A stretch of 42,416 nucleotides of DNA from positions 1-42,416 of the forward strand of contig NZ_JABUXW010000030.1 in the NCBI RefSeq assembly GCF_014897585.1, written 5' to 3'. Positions 1-7,293 of the stretch are shown here, piece by piece. The position numbers and the translations under genes are program-made. Position 1 is the first letter of the stretch. Each line of letters starts with the position of its first letter. The notes below the pieces were generated by a model. It was not told the DNA's origin. It did no database searches and saw only the letters and a list, made by a program, of their open reading frames with translations. This DNA is from Brachybacterium tyrofermentans. GTDB taxonomy: Bacteria; Actinomycetota; Actinomycetes; Actinomycetales; Dermabacteraceae.

Positions 1-53
1 AGACCAAGAACCTGCTGGTCAGCTATTCGGAGAAGAAGCTCGGCTTCTTCTGA
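1..53 (+). CDS. NAD-dependent aldehyde dehydrogenase, C-terminal end only
   Basis: Only the last 16 codons are in the window; they read TKNLLVSYSEKKLGFF before a TGA at 51-53. This ending is typical of class-3/AldA-type NAD(P)-dependent aldehyde dehydrogenases, whose C-terminus usually reads KNLLVSYS followed by a short tail ending in GFF. The enzyme oxidises aldehydes to acids in the cytoplasm. The DUF779 gene 400 bp downstream supports the call, because DUF779 genes commonly follow this dehydrogenase type (as in mycobacteria). The catalytic Cys and NAD-binding regions lie outside the window, so substrate cannot be judged. Confidence 0.75.
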   Translation, partial: TKNLLVSYSEKKLGFF

Positions 54-201
54 TCGGCGCGGCCGGCTCTGACCGACGGGACCGGCCTGATCAGCATCGA
101 CGATCGTGATCGGCACCGCCGGTACCGATCGGCACGACCGACGGGCCGGTCCGCGGGGCTCCCCGGACCGGCCCGTCGGCACCATCGCGGGAGGAGAGAT
201 C

Positions 202-459
202 ATGCATGAGGATTCCGACCAGCACGATATGAGCATCCCCGGGCCCTACGAGCCCCCGATGCCGCCCCCGGGGCAGCCGCCCACGGACCCGCCGGGACCT
301 CCTCCCGGTCCGCCGTCGCAGCCCTTCCCGGGTGAGCCGCTCGAGCCGACGCCCGAGCAGCCTCGGCCCGAGCCCGAACCGGATCAGCCGCCGCCGGATC
401 AGCCGCCCCCGGGCGCTCCCCCGTCGACCCCCTTCGGGCAGGGCGGAGGCCTCCGATGA
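202..459 (+). CDS. Small proline-rich protein (85 aa), unknown function
   Basis: The ATG at 202 follows a strong ribosome site (GGGAGGAGAG at about 189-198), and the stop overlaps the next start by ATGA at 456-459, so the frame is translationally coupled to the DUF779 gene. An in-frame ATG at 106 has no such site and is unlikely. The protein begins with acidic MHEDSDQHDMSIPGPYE; the rest is nearly all Pro with Gly, Gln and Glu, in PPP, PPG and DQPPP runs. It has no signal peptide, membrane segment or recognisable domain and is probably disordered. Compositional bias could produce a spurious frame here, but the ribosome site and coupling argue for translation. Function unknown; a partner of the flanking dehydrogenase or DUF779 protein is only a guess. 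Confidence 0.55.
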   Translation: MHEDSDQHDMSIPGPYEPPMPPPGQPPTDPPGPPPGPPSQPFPGEPLEPTPEQPRPEPEPDQPPPDQPPPGAPPSTPFGQGGGLR

Positions 460-980
460 CGACCGGATCCACCGGTGCACAGCCGACGACACTCGGGGCC
501 GACAGCGCGCGAGCGACGAGGAGCACCGAAGGGGCGAGACCGACGGAGCCCGGGCCCAGGGTTCCGCCGCCGACCTCGGCCGACGACGTGCTCGAGGCAG
601 AGCCCACGATCGAGGGCGAGGACTTCTCGCGGGTGGCGTTCACCCAGGCAGCGGTCGCGCAGATGCAACGGCTCATCGACCGCAACGGTCCCCTGATGTT
701 CCACCAGTCCGGGGGCTGCTGCGACGGCTCCTCCCCCATGTGCTTCCCCGAGGGGGACTTCCTCACCGGGGACGCCGATGTTCGGATGGGCCATGTCGAG
801 GTCCCTCTGCCAGGCGGCGGCACCTCACCGTTGGACTTCTGGATGAGCCGGGAGCAGTTCGCCTACTGGCGCCACACGCATCTCACGATCGATCTGGTCG
901 ACGGGCGCGGCGGCGGCTTCAGCCTTGAATCTCCCGACGGGAAGAGGTTCCTGACCAGGTCGCGGATGCTGGAGGACTGA
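456..980 (+). CDS. DUF779 domain-containing protein
   Basis: The protein has 174 aa. Residues 1-55 are a variable Thr/Ala/Pro-rich stretch. The DUF779 domain runs from about 57 to 172 and contains FTQAAVAQMQRLI, then LMFHQSGGCCDGSSPMC with the conserved Cys88, Cys89 and Cys96, and a later FWMSREQFAYW block. DUF779 has no established biochemical role; it is a compact single-domain family usually encoded beside an aldehyde dehydrogenase, as here. The clustered cysteines suggest metal binding or redox activity, which is inference. The start overlaps the proline-rich gene by ATGA, so all three genes probably form one transcript. The N-terminal tail is longer than usual for the family; a GTG at about 588 is a possible later start but lacks a clear ribosome site. 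Confidence 0.85.
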   Translation: MTTGSTGAQPTTLGADSARATRSTEGARPTEPGPRVPPPTSADDVLEAEPTIEGEDFSRVAFTQAAVAQMQRLIDRNGPLMFHQSGGCCDGSSPMCFPEGDFLTGDADVRMGHVEVPLPGGGTSPLDFWMSREQFAYWRHTHLTIDLVDGRGGGFSLESPDGKRFLTRSRMLED

Positions 981-1029
981 CCACCCGAGAACTGACAGCT
1001 CCAAGACCGACGGCCTCTGACAGGCGGGA

Positions 1030-1056
1030 TGTCACAGACCTCCACCGCCCGGTGTC
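1030..1056 (+). promoter_or_regulatory. Predicted ECF41-type promoter
   Basis: TGTCACA at 1030-1036 is followed, after 16 bases, by TGTC at 1053-1056. ECF41 sigma factors are known to use TGTCACA as the -35 element and CGTC as the -10 element. The -35 match is exact and the -10 differs at one base. The site lies about 50 bp before the carboxymuconolactone-decarboxylase-like gene, whose operon includes an ECF41 sigma factor, so autoregulation is expected. This is pattern matching only; no transcript data. Confidence 0.7.
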
Positions 1057-1105
1057 CTCCTCACGAACGGCCCGTCGAGTGGGCCCGCTGAACGAAGGAA
1101 GCGCC

Positions 1106-1708
1106 ATGTCTGCCATCACGCCCCTGCGCACCGTGTCCACGTCGAGCGGTGCGCCGCGGATACCCCTGGATCGCGACGGCCGCTTCGAGAAGGTCGCCGG
1201 CTGGGTGGTCCGTCGCGTCTACGGAAAAGTCCTGGACCCGCTCAAGGCCTCCTTCCACCATCGGCCCGTCCTGGTCTCGACGGTGGCCCTCGAAGCGACC
1301 GCCTCGCGCTGGAAGAAGCTGCCGCCCACCCTCCAGGCCCTGGCCACGATGGCCCCCGCCCACGAGATCGGCTGCTCCTGGTGCACCGACTTCGGCTACT
1401 GGGAGTACCACCACCGCGGGGTGGACCCGCGCAAGCTCCGCGACGTCGCCTCCTGGCGCACCAGTTCGGCCTACACCCCGCTGGAGCGGGCGGTGCTGGA
1501 GTACGCGGAGGCGGCGACGGCGACCCCGTCTGCCGTGACCGACGAGATGGTCGCCGTGCTCCGCGAGGACCTGAGCGACGGTCAGGTGGTCGAGCTCGCC
1601 TCGCTGGTCTCGCTGGAGAACTACCGTTCGCGCACGAATGCGGGTCTGGGCCTGAGCAGCCAGGGGTTCAAGGACGGGTGCGACGTCCCCTCGAGCCTGG
1701 CGCACTGA
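1106..1708 (+). CDS. Carboxymuconolactone decarboxylase/AhpD-like protein, ECF41 partner
   Basis: The protein has 200 aa and an alpha-helical AhpD/CMD fold. The signature AHEIGCSWCTDFG carries the redox pair Cys90-x-x-Cys93, which in AhpD-type proteins acts as a thiol-disulfide or peroxidase centre. The true substrate is unknown. I chose the ATG at 1106 because GAAGGAAG lies 5-12 bases before it; an in-frame ATG at 1052 lacks a ribosome site and sits inside the predicted promoter. The ECF41 sigma gene begins 13 bp downstream, so the two are one operon. In ECF41 loci the neighbour is characteristically a carboxymuconolactone decarboxylase, oxidoreductase or epimerase (COE), and it is typically the only known target of the sigma factor. 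Confidence 0.88.
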   Translation: MSAITPLRTVSTSSGAPRIPLDRDGRFEKVAGWVVRRVYGKVLDPLKASFHHRPVLVSTVALEATASRWKKLPPTLQALATMAPAHEIGCSWCTDFGYWEYHHRGVDPRKLRDVASWRTSSAYTPLERAVLEYAEAATATPSAVTDEMVAVLREDLSDGQVVELASLVSLENYRSRTNAGLGLSSQGFKDGCDVPSSLAH

Positions 1709-1721
1709 CCACAGGAGCCCC

Positions 1722-2624
1722 ATGAGCACAGCGCACGCCCGCGACTTCGAGACCCATCGCCGAGCGCTGCTCGGCGCGGCCTACCGTGTGCTCGGCACGG
1801 TCCAGGACAGCGAGGACGCCGTGCAGGACGCCTGGCTGCGTTGGCAGCACGTGGACCTCACAACGGTCCGCGAGCCCCGCGCCTTCCTGCTCACGGTCGT
1901 CACCCGCACGGCGCTGAACATCGTGCGCTCCCGCAGCCGACTGCGGGAGGAGTACATCGGCCCCTGGCTGCCCGAGCCCGTCTCCACGGGCGCCGACGCG
2001 GATCCTGGTCACGCCGCGGAGATCGCCGATGACGTCTCGCTGGCCCTGCTGGTCGTGCTCGAATCGCTCTCCCCGCTCGAACGTGCGGCCTTCGTGCTCC
2101 ACGACGTGTTCGCCGCCCCGTACTCCGAGATCGCCGAGACTCTCGAGCGCTCCGAGACCTCCGTGCGGCAGCTGGTCAGCCGCGCGCGGGCGCATGTGCG
2201 GGAGCGTGCCCCGCGCCATCCGGTCGACGAGGACACGCACCGCGCCCTGACCGAGGCGTTCCTGGGCGCCGTGCGCGGCGCGACCGATCTGGAGGACATG
2301 GTCGCAGTGCTCTCCCCCGACGTCGTCCTGACGACCGACGGCGGCGGGATCGCCAAGGCCGCCCGGCGCCCGATCCTGGGCACGGACAACGTGCTGCGCT
2401 TCGTCGCCGGCGTCCTCGCGAAGCCCGAGGTCATGATCCTGTCCTGGCAGGTCGCCGAGATCAACGGGCGTCCGGCGCTCGTGGGTCACGACGGGCCGCG
2501 GGTCGACTGCGTGGTGTGGGTCGAGGGGACCGACGCGGAAGCAGGTCCCGCCGGAGCCGGCTACGAGGTGTCCCGCATCGACATGATCCGCAATCCCGAG
2601 AAGCTCGGCGCCGTGCGGGTCTGA
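1722..2624 (+). CDS. ECF41-family RNA polymerase sigma factor (SigJ-like)
   Basis: The protein has 300 aa. Region 2 spans about residues 5-75 (HRRALLGAAYRVLGTVQDSEDAVQDAWLR is its core, from about residue 10) and region 4 about 110-165, with helix-turn-helix PYSEIAETLERSETSVRQLV. A SnoaL/NTF2-like C-terminal extension follows from about 180. That extension carries both ECF41 hallmarks: a DGGG motif (TTDGGGIAKAARRPI, near 205) and a terminal NPEKL, the counterpart of NPDKL. In this family the extension replaces a membrane anti-sigma factor and acts as a fused regulator; accordingly no anti-sigma gene is nearby. AGGAG lies 7 bp before the ATG. It probably transcribes its own operon from the promoter at 1030-1056. 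Confidence 0.93.
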   Translation: MSTAHARDFETHRRALLGAAYRVLGTVQDSEDAVQDAWLRWQHVDLTTVREPRAFLLTVVTRTALNIVRSRSRLREEYIGPWLPEPVSTGADADPGHAAEIADDVSLALLVVLESLSPLERAAFVLHDVFAAPYSEIAETLERSETSVRQLVSRARAHVRERAPRHPVDEDTHRALTEAFLGAVRGATDLEDMVAVLSPDVVLTTDGGGIAKAARRPILGTDNVLRFVAGVLAKPEVMILSWQVAEINGRPALVGHDGPRVDCVVWVEGTDAEAGPAGAGYEVSRIDMIRNPEKLGAVRV

Positions 2625-2684
2625 GACACCGCAGCGATCACGCGGCGTCGATCCCGGCCCACCTGCTCACCACGGCCCTTCTGC

Positions 2685-3254
2685 TCACCGCGGCAACAGC
2701 CCGTCGACGAGGGCGTCGACGATGTCGTCGATCGAGTCCTCGGGCCTCAGCGGACCCGTGAGACGGTCCAGCAGCAGCCCGTCCACCGCATAGTGGAACA
2801 GGGCGATCTCGTGAGCTCCCCCTGGGAGCCCGGCGGCCGCGTTGAAGGCGACATCGCCCGCGAAGCCCTCGCGCCGCCACGTCACCAGCAGCTCGGCGAT
2901 CTCCGGCCGACGGGTGCTCTCCAGGCGCAGCTCGAACAGGGCGATCGCGACCTGCCGCTCACCGAGCAGTCGGCGCGCGATATCGCGCAGGTACTGGGCG
3001 AACAGGTCCCTGCTCGGCGGCAGGCCCTCTCGCTCGCGCACGAACTCCGCGCTCGGGGCGAGCCGTTCGCCGATGCGTCCCACCAGGCCCTCGATCAGCG
3101 CGGTGCGGGAGCTGAAGTAGTTCGACGCCGTGCCCAGCGGGACCCCGGCGGCGCGGTCCACAGCGCGGTGGGTCAGGCCGCGGGCGCCCTCGTCGGCCAG
3201 CACCGTCAGGCCGGCGTCGGCCAGCGCCCGTCGGCGTTCCTCGTTGCGTGCCAT
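2685..3254 (-). CDS. TetR/AcrR-family transcriptional repressor
   Basis: The protein has 189 aa. The N-terminal DNA-binding domain (residues 1-55) contains the helix-turn-helix LTHRAVDRAAGVPLGTASNY followed by F, matching the TetR consensus. The C-terminal ligand-binding domain is variable and gives no ligand. The gene diverges from the RibD-type reductase, and the 94-bp gap contains two tandem near-palindromes, which fits a repressor controlling both genes. It is convergent with the ECF41 gene upstream (60 bp between stops). The start codon lies at 3252-3254. Confidence 0.9.
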   Translation of the reverse strand: MARNEERRRALADAGLTVLADEGARGLTHRAVDRAAGVPLGTASNYFSSRTALIEGLVGRIGERLAPSAEFVREREGLPPSRDLFAQYLRDIARRLLGERQVAIALFELRLESTRRPEIAELLVTWRREGFAGDVAFNAAAGLPGGAHEIALFHYAVDGLLLDRLTGPLRPEDSIDDIVDALVDGLLPR

Positions 3255-3272
3255 GGAAATACCCTAGCGCGA

Positions 3273-3317
3273 ACCACCACAGGTGTCGTACTCTCGACCA
3301 CCACAGCTGTCGTGGTC
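3273..3317. promoter_or_regulatory. Two tandem palindromic operators, probably for the TetR repressor
   Basis: Two copies of ACCACCACAGsTGTCGT lie in the divergent gap. The downstream copy (3296-3317) is a 22-bp palindrome centred on CAGCTG with one mismatched pair, in which GACCAC opens and GTGGTC closes. The upstream copy (3273-3290) shares the same core. The centres are 24 bp apart, which puts two repressor dimers at a near-regular helical spacing. The placement between a TetR gene and its divergent target supports the operator call; which protein binds is inference. Confidence 0.75.
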
Positions 3318-3348
3318 CGCGACGGCGCCCCGCACCCCTGGAGTCGAC

Positions 3349-3948
3349 ATGCGTGAGCTCATCTACTACGTCGCCGTGAGCTTGGACGGCTATATCGCCG
3401 GCCCCGAGGGCCAGTTCGACGCCTTCCTCGTCGAGGGCGATCACCTCGCCGGCATCAACGCGGAGTTCGGCGACACCATCCCGACCGACATCGCCGCGCA
3501 TCTCGGCATCGACCAGTCCGGCGGTCGATTCAGCACCGTCCTGATGGGCGCGGCCACCCACGCCGTGGGACTGCCGGACATGCCCAGCCCGTACCGGCAC
3601 CTCGAGCAGGTGGTGTTCACCCATCGCGAGCTCGAGCCCGCGGAGAATCTGACCACGACGGACGCGAACCCCGTCGAGGTCGTGCGCGAGCTGAAGCAGC
3701 GCGGCGAGGGCTCGGGCGGCGGCAGGGATGGCGGCACCGGCGACATCTGGCTGTGCGGGGGCGCCGACCTCGCCTCCCAGCTGCACGGCGAGATCGATCG
3801 CCTGGTGCTCAAGCGGCAGCCGTTCCTGTTCGGCAGCGGCATCCCGCTGTTCGCACCCGGTGACTACGCGCCCGTCCGCTTCGACCACGTCCGCACGCGC
3901 GACTTCGACAGCGGGGTCGCGCTCACCGAGTACGTGCGGCGCCCCTGA
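3349..3948 (+). CDS. RibD C-terminal/dihydrofolate-reductase-fold family protein
   Basis: The protein has 199 aa with the fold shared by DHFR and RibD reductases. The N-terminus MRELIYYVAVSLDGYIAGPE carries the family's start strand and SLDGYIA motif. The C-terminal part has DIWLCGGADLASQL, the glycine-rich turn that contacts NADPH, and PLF near 165. These standalone proteins are presumed NAD(P)H-dependent reductases; the substrate is unknown, and true DHFR or riboflavin function is unlikely because no folate or riboflavin gene is near. A Gly-rich loop (SGGGRDGGTG) lies before the last domain segment. Divergent TetR control suggests an inducible detoxification role. Confidence 0.82.
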   Translation: MRELIYYVAVSLDGYIAGPEGQFDAFLVEGDHLAGINAEFGDTIPTDIAAHLGIDQSGGRFSTVLMGAATHAVGLPDMPSPYRHLEQVVFTHRELEPAENLTTTDANPVEVVRELKQRGEGSGGGRDGGTGDIWLCGGADLASQLHGEIDRLVLKRQPFLFGSGIPLFAPGDYAPVRFDHVRTRDFDSGVALTEYVRRP

Positions 3949-4174
3949 GCGCGCGCACGCGGCCAGGGCCGCAGCACGCCGGCCGGGCGATCGGAGAACC
4001 GGGATCGCACGCGGCACGACGGAGCCGGACCCTTCCTGCTCCTGGCGCTCGCGGACGGCGTGTCCGTCCCGCGAACATCCGCGTCCGCTCTCTGCCTGGT
4101 GGGCTCGCACGGAGCTTCCTAGGCTCGAGGAGCACGCACAGTTGACCGCACACCACTCACACGAAGGGTCGATG

Positions 4175-4951
4175 ATGACCACCCTCTCCACTGCTCCTGC
4201 AGATCTCGACGCTCTGGCAGATTCCTACGACGAGCAGGGCTATGTCCTGGTCAAGGGCCTCCTCACGAAGGAGGAGGCGGCCGAGTACCGCGCTCGCAGC
4301 CACGAGCTGATCTCCTCCCTGGACCGCGGCGACGACCCGACCTGGTCTTCCGCCTCCGACGTCGCCATGGGGCAGAAGACCAGCCTCCAGCACCTCCACG
4401 ACGCCCAGTTCTACGATGCCGCGTTCACGCGTCTGCTCACGGATCCGCGCTTCACGTCCGTCGCGGCGGCCGTCATGCGCACCCCGAACGTGCAGCTGCA
4501 CCACACCAAAATGTTCATCAAGCCGCCGGAGAACGGGTCCCCGTTCCCGCCTCACCAGGACTACCCGTTCTTCCCGCACCGGAACGACTCGGTGGGCGCG
4601 GCGATCTTCCACTTCGACGACGCCCCCGACCTCAAGGGCTGCGTGCGCGTCGCCCCGGGCAGCCACAAGGAAGGACCGCGCGAGCACGACCCGGCGGGCA
4701 GCTACCACCTCCCCGACTTCCCCACCGACCAGCTCGTCCCGATGGAGGCCGAGGCCGGCGACGTCCTGTTCTTCACCTACTTCACGGTGCACAGCTCCGG
4801 CGTCAACATGAGCGACGAGGCCCGCACCACGTGGCTCGTGCAGTACCGCGATCCGGCCGATCGGCCGTTGACCGACCAGCACAAGGAGTCCCTCGGCCAG
4901 GGCCTCATCCTCGCGGGAACCGATCCCACGGGTCGGGCCGAGCAGGCATGA
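4175..4951 (+). CDS. Phytanoyl-CoA dioxygenase (PhyH) family protein
   Basis: The protein has 258 aa and a jelly-roll Fe(II)/2-oxoglutarate dioxygenase fold. The iron triad is visible: His127-x-Asp129 in FPPHQDYPFF and His206 in YFTVHSSGV, with Arg217 as the probable 2-oxoglutarate anchor. PhyH enzymes hydroxylate small molecules; the substrate here is not evident. ATGs occur at 4172 and 4175. AAGGG ends at 4168, giving a 6-bp spacing to the second, which I prefer. The 226 bp before it hold no gene that I can support. An AraC regulator starts 8 bp downstream of the stop, a common pairing for this family, suggesting substrate-responsive control and co-transcription. Confidence 0.88.
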   Translation: MTTLSTAPADLDALADSYDEQGYVLVKGLLTKEEAAEYRARSHELISSLDRGDDPTWSSASDVAMGQKTSLQHLHDAQFYDAAFTRLLTDPRFTSVAAAVMRTPNVQLHHTKMFIKPPENGSPFPPHQDYPFFPHRNDSVGAAIFHFDDAPDLKGCVRVAPGSHKEGPREHDPAGSYHLPDFPTDQLVPMEAEAGDVLFFTYFTVHSSGVNMSDEARTTWLVQYRDPADRPLTDQHKESLGQGLILAGTDPTGRAEQA

Positions 4952-4958
4952 TGCTCGG

Positions 4959-5861
4959 GTGACCCTCGATACCGTCGCCCGCGCGACGACCTTCGTCGAC
5001 CTCGCCGGTCTGCTCGTGACCGGCGAGGTCGACGGGTTCGACGTCGACTACCTCAGCTGGGGCTTCTACGCGCCCGCGGTCTGGCGCAACTACGCGCACA
5101 CGCATTCCTACTTCGAGGTGTGCCTGGCCTACTCGGGCTCCGGCACCTTCAGCGTCGAGGGCGAGGTGCAGGAGATCGAGGAGGGCGCCTTGTTCGTGGC
5201 GCGACCGGGCGACGTGCACGAGATCATCTCCGACCCCGTCGACGGGCTCGGGATCGCGTTCTGGGGATTCACCCTGCAGCCGACGGGTGCGACGTCTGCC
5301 TCGGCCCCCGGGTGGTGGAGCGGACTGCTGCGCGCCGACCGCCCGCTGGTCTCCTCCGAGCTCGGGTCCCTGCCCGTGCTGATCGCGGCGCTGGCCGCGG
5401 AGGCCGCCGCTCCACGCTCCGGGGTCAGCGAGCAGCTCAAGGCTCTCGGCACCGCTCTGGTGATCGAGACCGCACGGGCCTTCGCCGCGCCCGACGACCT
5501 CGCCGTCGCCCTCGACCCGGAAGCCCGCACCACCTCGAGCGTGGCCTCCATGGAGCGCTACCTCGCCGACAACCTCGCACGCCCGGTGCAGGTGCGGGAC
5601 GTGGCCGCGGTCGTGCACCTCTCCGAACGGCATGCGGCGCGGCTCTTCGCGCGGGAGACCGGGGAGTCGCTCATGGCGATGCTGCGCCGGCTGCGCCTGG
5701 AGCGCGGCGCCCACCTGCTGCTGGAGACCGACGACCCGATCGCCCAGGTGGCCCGCACCTGCGGTTATCCCGAAGCGCGCCCGTTCATCACCGCGTTCCG
5801 CCGCTACTTCGGGCAGCCGCCCGGCACCTTCCGCAGCAATGGCGGCACCCTGCACCTGTGA
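4959..5861 (+). CDS. AraC-family transcriptional regulator with cupin sensor domain
   Basis: The protein has 300 aa. Residues 25-110 form a cupin-like AraC ligand-binding domain (HSYFEVCLAYSGSGTFSVEG and a GDVHEI strand); the last 100 residues carry two helix-turn-helix motifs (VRDVAAVVHLSERHAARLF, then IAQVARTCGYPEARPFITAF) and the family ending FRRYFGQPPGTFR. The start is GTG at 4959. The gene follows the PhyH gene by 8 bp and probably activates it in response to a substrate. It is convergent with the FAD monooxygenase, with only 13 bp between the stops. Confidence 0.92.
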   Translation: MTLDTVARATTFVDLAGLLVTGEVDGFDVDYLSWGFYAPAVWRNYAHTHSYFEVCLAYSGSGTFSVEGEVQEIEEGALFVARPGDVHEIISDPVDGLGIAFWGFTLQPTGATSASAPGWWSGLLRADRPLVSSELGSLPVLIAALAAEAAAPRSGVSEQLKALGTALVIETARAFAAPDDLAVALDPEARTTSSVASMERYLADNLARPVQVRDVAAVVHLSERHAARLFARETGESLMAMLRRLRLERGAHLLLETDDPIAQVARTCGYPEARPFITAFRRYFGQPPGTFRSNGGTLHL

Positions 5862-5874
5862 GCCGGCACGATGC

Positions 5875-7020
5875 TCAGGCGGCGACGAACTGGCGGCTGA
5901 GCAGCCGGCTCACGCCGGGCAGGCCCATCGCGCGGCGCCCCACCTGCTGCACGCGAAGCTGGAACGTGGTGGCCGGGATGAAGGCCGACGCGCTGAGGCG
6001 ACCGGAGCGCCGCACCTTCTCCGCCGTGGGCCGCCACCGCCGCTCGTACTCCGCCAGGCCCACCTCGATGTGCGGACCGGCGGCCCGCAGGCTCCTGGCC
6101 AGCGCCTCGGCGCCGGCGATCGCCAGCGACGTGCCCTGCCCGGCGAGCAGCGACGGCGCGTGGGCCGCATCTCCGGCCAGCACCACGCGTCCACGGCTCC
6201 AGCGCGGCGCATGGCTCTGCGCCACGAGATCGTCGTAGAAGGAGTCCGGGACGTGGGTGAGAGCCCGGTCGATCTGCGGGTGCAGTCCGCTGAACCGCCG
6301 ACACAGGCGATCGGGGTCCGGGACGGGACGCTCCGTGCCTTGGCGGTCGACGCGTTCGGCGAACATGACGCCCACCTGATCGACGTCGGCCGCATACAGC
6401 CAGCCCACCCGCTGGATCGAGTCGGACATGAGCATCCGCTCCCCCAGCTCATGGGCCAGCTGCGGATCCTCGTAGAGATAGCTGGCGGCGCGGTACCCCA
6501 TCGGCAGGATCGGGCCGTGGCCGGGGGCGACCTGCTCACGGACCGGCGAGCGCACGCCGTCGCAGGCGACCACCAGATCGGACGTCAGCACCTCACCCCC
6601 CGCGGTGACGACCGCCGCTCGCTCCGGGCCGACGTCCTCCACCTCGACCACGCGGGTGCCGTAGCGGAGGTCCACGGAGTCCGGGAGCTGAGCGAGCAGT
6701 CCGAGCTCGACCTCGGGGCGGAGGATCGAGAAGTAGCGCCCGCCGGCGGCCTCGACCAGGGGGCCGGCGTCGATCGTGCCGCTGTCGGAGCCGTCCGGCA
6801 GGCCGTAGCGGACCCCGTCGAACACGTGCCCGCGCAGGCGCAGCTCCTCGAGCACGCCCATCCGCTCCGCGGCGACGAACCCGGGGCCGAAGAAGTCGAT
6901 CATGTAGCCGCCGCCGCGTGGCCCCGGGGAGGACTCCAGCACGGTGACGCGATGATCGGGGGCGAGCTCATGGGCCAGCGCGAGGCCGCAGACCCCGCCG
7001 CCGACGATCGTGATGTCCAT
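5875..7020 (-). CDS. FAD-dependent monooxygenase/oxidoreductase (UbiH/PHBH type)
   Basis: The protein has 381 aa. It opens with the FAD-binding Rossmann motif (MDITIVGGGVCGLALAHEL), has the mid-chain DLVVACDGVRSPVR motif (DG motif binding FAD and NADPH) near 165-180, and the VVLAGDAAHAPSLLAGQG motif near 280 that contacts the FAD ribityl chain. These mark a class-A flavoprotein hydroxylase, which uses NAD(P)H and oxygen to hydroxylate aromatic or polyketide-like substrates, or inactivates antibiotics in some members. Substrate cannot be assigned. It is transcribed towards the AraC gene. The region upstream of its start is unusually repetitive and holds an IS insertion 273 bp away, which may have changed its promoter context. 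Confidence 0.88.
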   Translation of the reverse strand: MDITIVGGGVCGLALAHELAPDHRVTVLESSPGPRGGGYMIDFFGPGFVAAERMGVLEELRLRGHVFDGVRYGLPDGSDSGTIDAGPLVEAAGGRYFSILRPEVELGLLAQLPDSVDLRYGTRVVEVEDVGPERAAVVTAGGEVLTSDLVVACDGVRSPVREQVAPGHGPILPMGYRAASYLYEDPQLAHELGERMLMSDSIQRVGWLYAADVDQVGVMFAERVDRQGTERPVPDPDRLCRRFSGLHPQIDRALTHVPDSFYDDLVAQSHAPRWSRGRVVLAGDAAHAPSLLAGQGTSLAIAGAEALARSLRAAGPHIEVGLAEYERRWRPTAEKVRRSGRLSASAFIPATTFQLRVQQVGRRAMGLPGVSRLLSRQFVAA

Positions 7021-7105
7021 GCTCCGACGCTACTCCCCGCGAGTGGTCCAGACCACACAGCACCGGTCGCTGAGCGCCCCGGTCCTCGTGCTCCCCGCCT
7101 CGTGT

Positions 7106-7126
7106 CCCACGCCCCACGCCCCACGC
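7106..7126. repeat. Tandem CCCACGC repeat, three copies
   Basis: Three perfect 7-bp units, CCCACGC, at 7106-7112, 7113-7119 and 7120-7126, followed by CCCA. The array lies 86 bp upstream of the FAD monooxygenase start. It is the first of several short repeats in the 7021-7293 gap, which holds no gene I can support. Confidence 0.8.
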
Positions 7127-7201
7127 CCCAGCGAATCCGACGCAGCCACCATGCCCCGCGACCACGATCGCGGCCACAGCCACGGCCACGGCTGCCGACT
7201 A

Positions 7202-7245
7202 CCGATAACCGATTGCCAATTGCCGATTGCCGATAACCGATTGCC
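7202..7245. repeat. Degenerate CCGATAACCGATTGCC repeats
   Basis: The 16-bp word CCGATAACCGATTGCC occurs exactly at 7202-7217 and 7230-7245, 28 bp apart. The stretch between is made of the related words AATTGCC and CCGATTGC. The tract is markedly richer in A and T than its surroundings and runs directly into the palindrome arm at 7243. It looks like slipped-strand expansion of a short unit. No function known to me. Confidence 0.75.
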
Positions 7246-7293
7246 AGCGGGGCAAAGTTGGGGGAATGGCGAGCTCGTTCCCCCAACTTTGCC
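7243..7293. repeat. Long inverted repeat (24-bp arms) interrupted by the insertion sequence
   Basis: The left arm 7243-7266 reads GCCAGCGG then GGCAAAGTTGGGGGAA. After an 11-base loop (7267-7277), TTCCCCCAACTTTGCC follows at 7278-7293. Beyond the insertion sequence, the arm resumes with CCGCTGGC at 8759-8766. When the element and one 8-bp target copy are removed, the arms are perfect complements over 24 bp. No T-rich tract follows, so a classical intrinsic terminator is not clear; alternatives are a bidirectional terminator, a REP-like repetitive element or a small non-autonomous element. Only this copy is visible. Confidence 0.85.
7286..7293. repeat. Target-site duplication, left copy (ACTTTGCC)
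   Basis: ACTTTGCC directly abuts the left inverted repeat of the insertion sequence. The identical 8 bases follow the right end at 8751-8758. An 8-bp duplication is the usual length for ISL3-family insertion. Exact identity suggests a direct and rather recent insertion. Confidence 0.95.
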
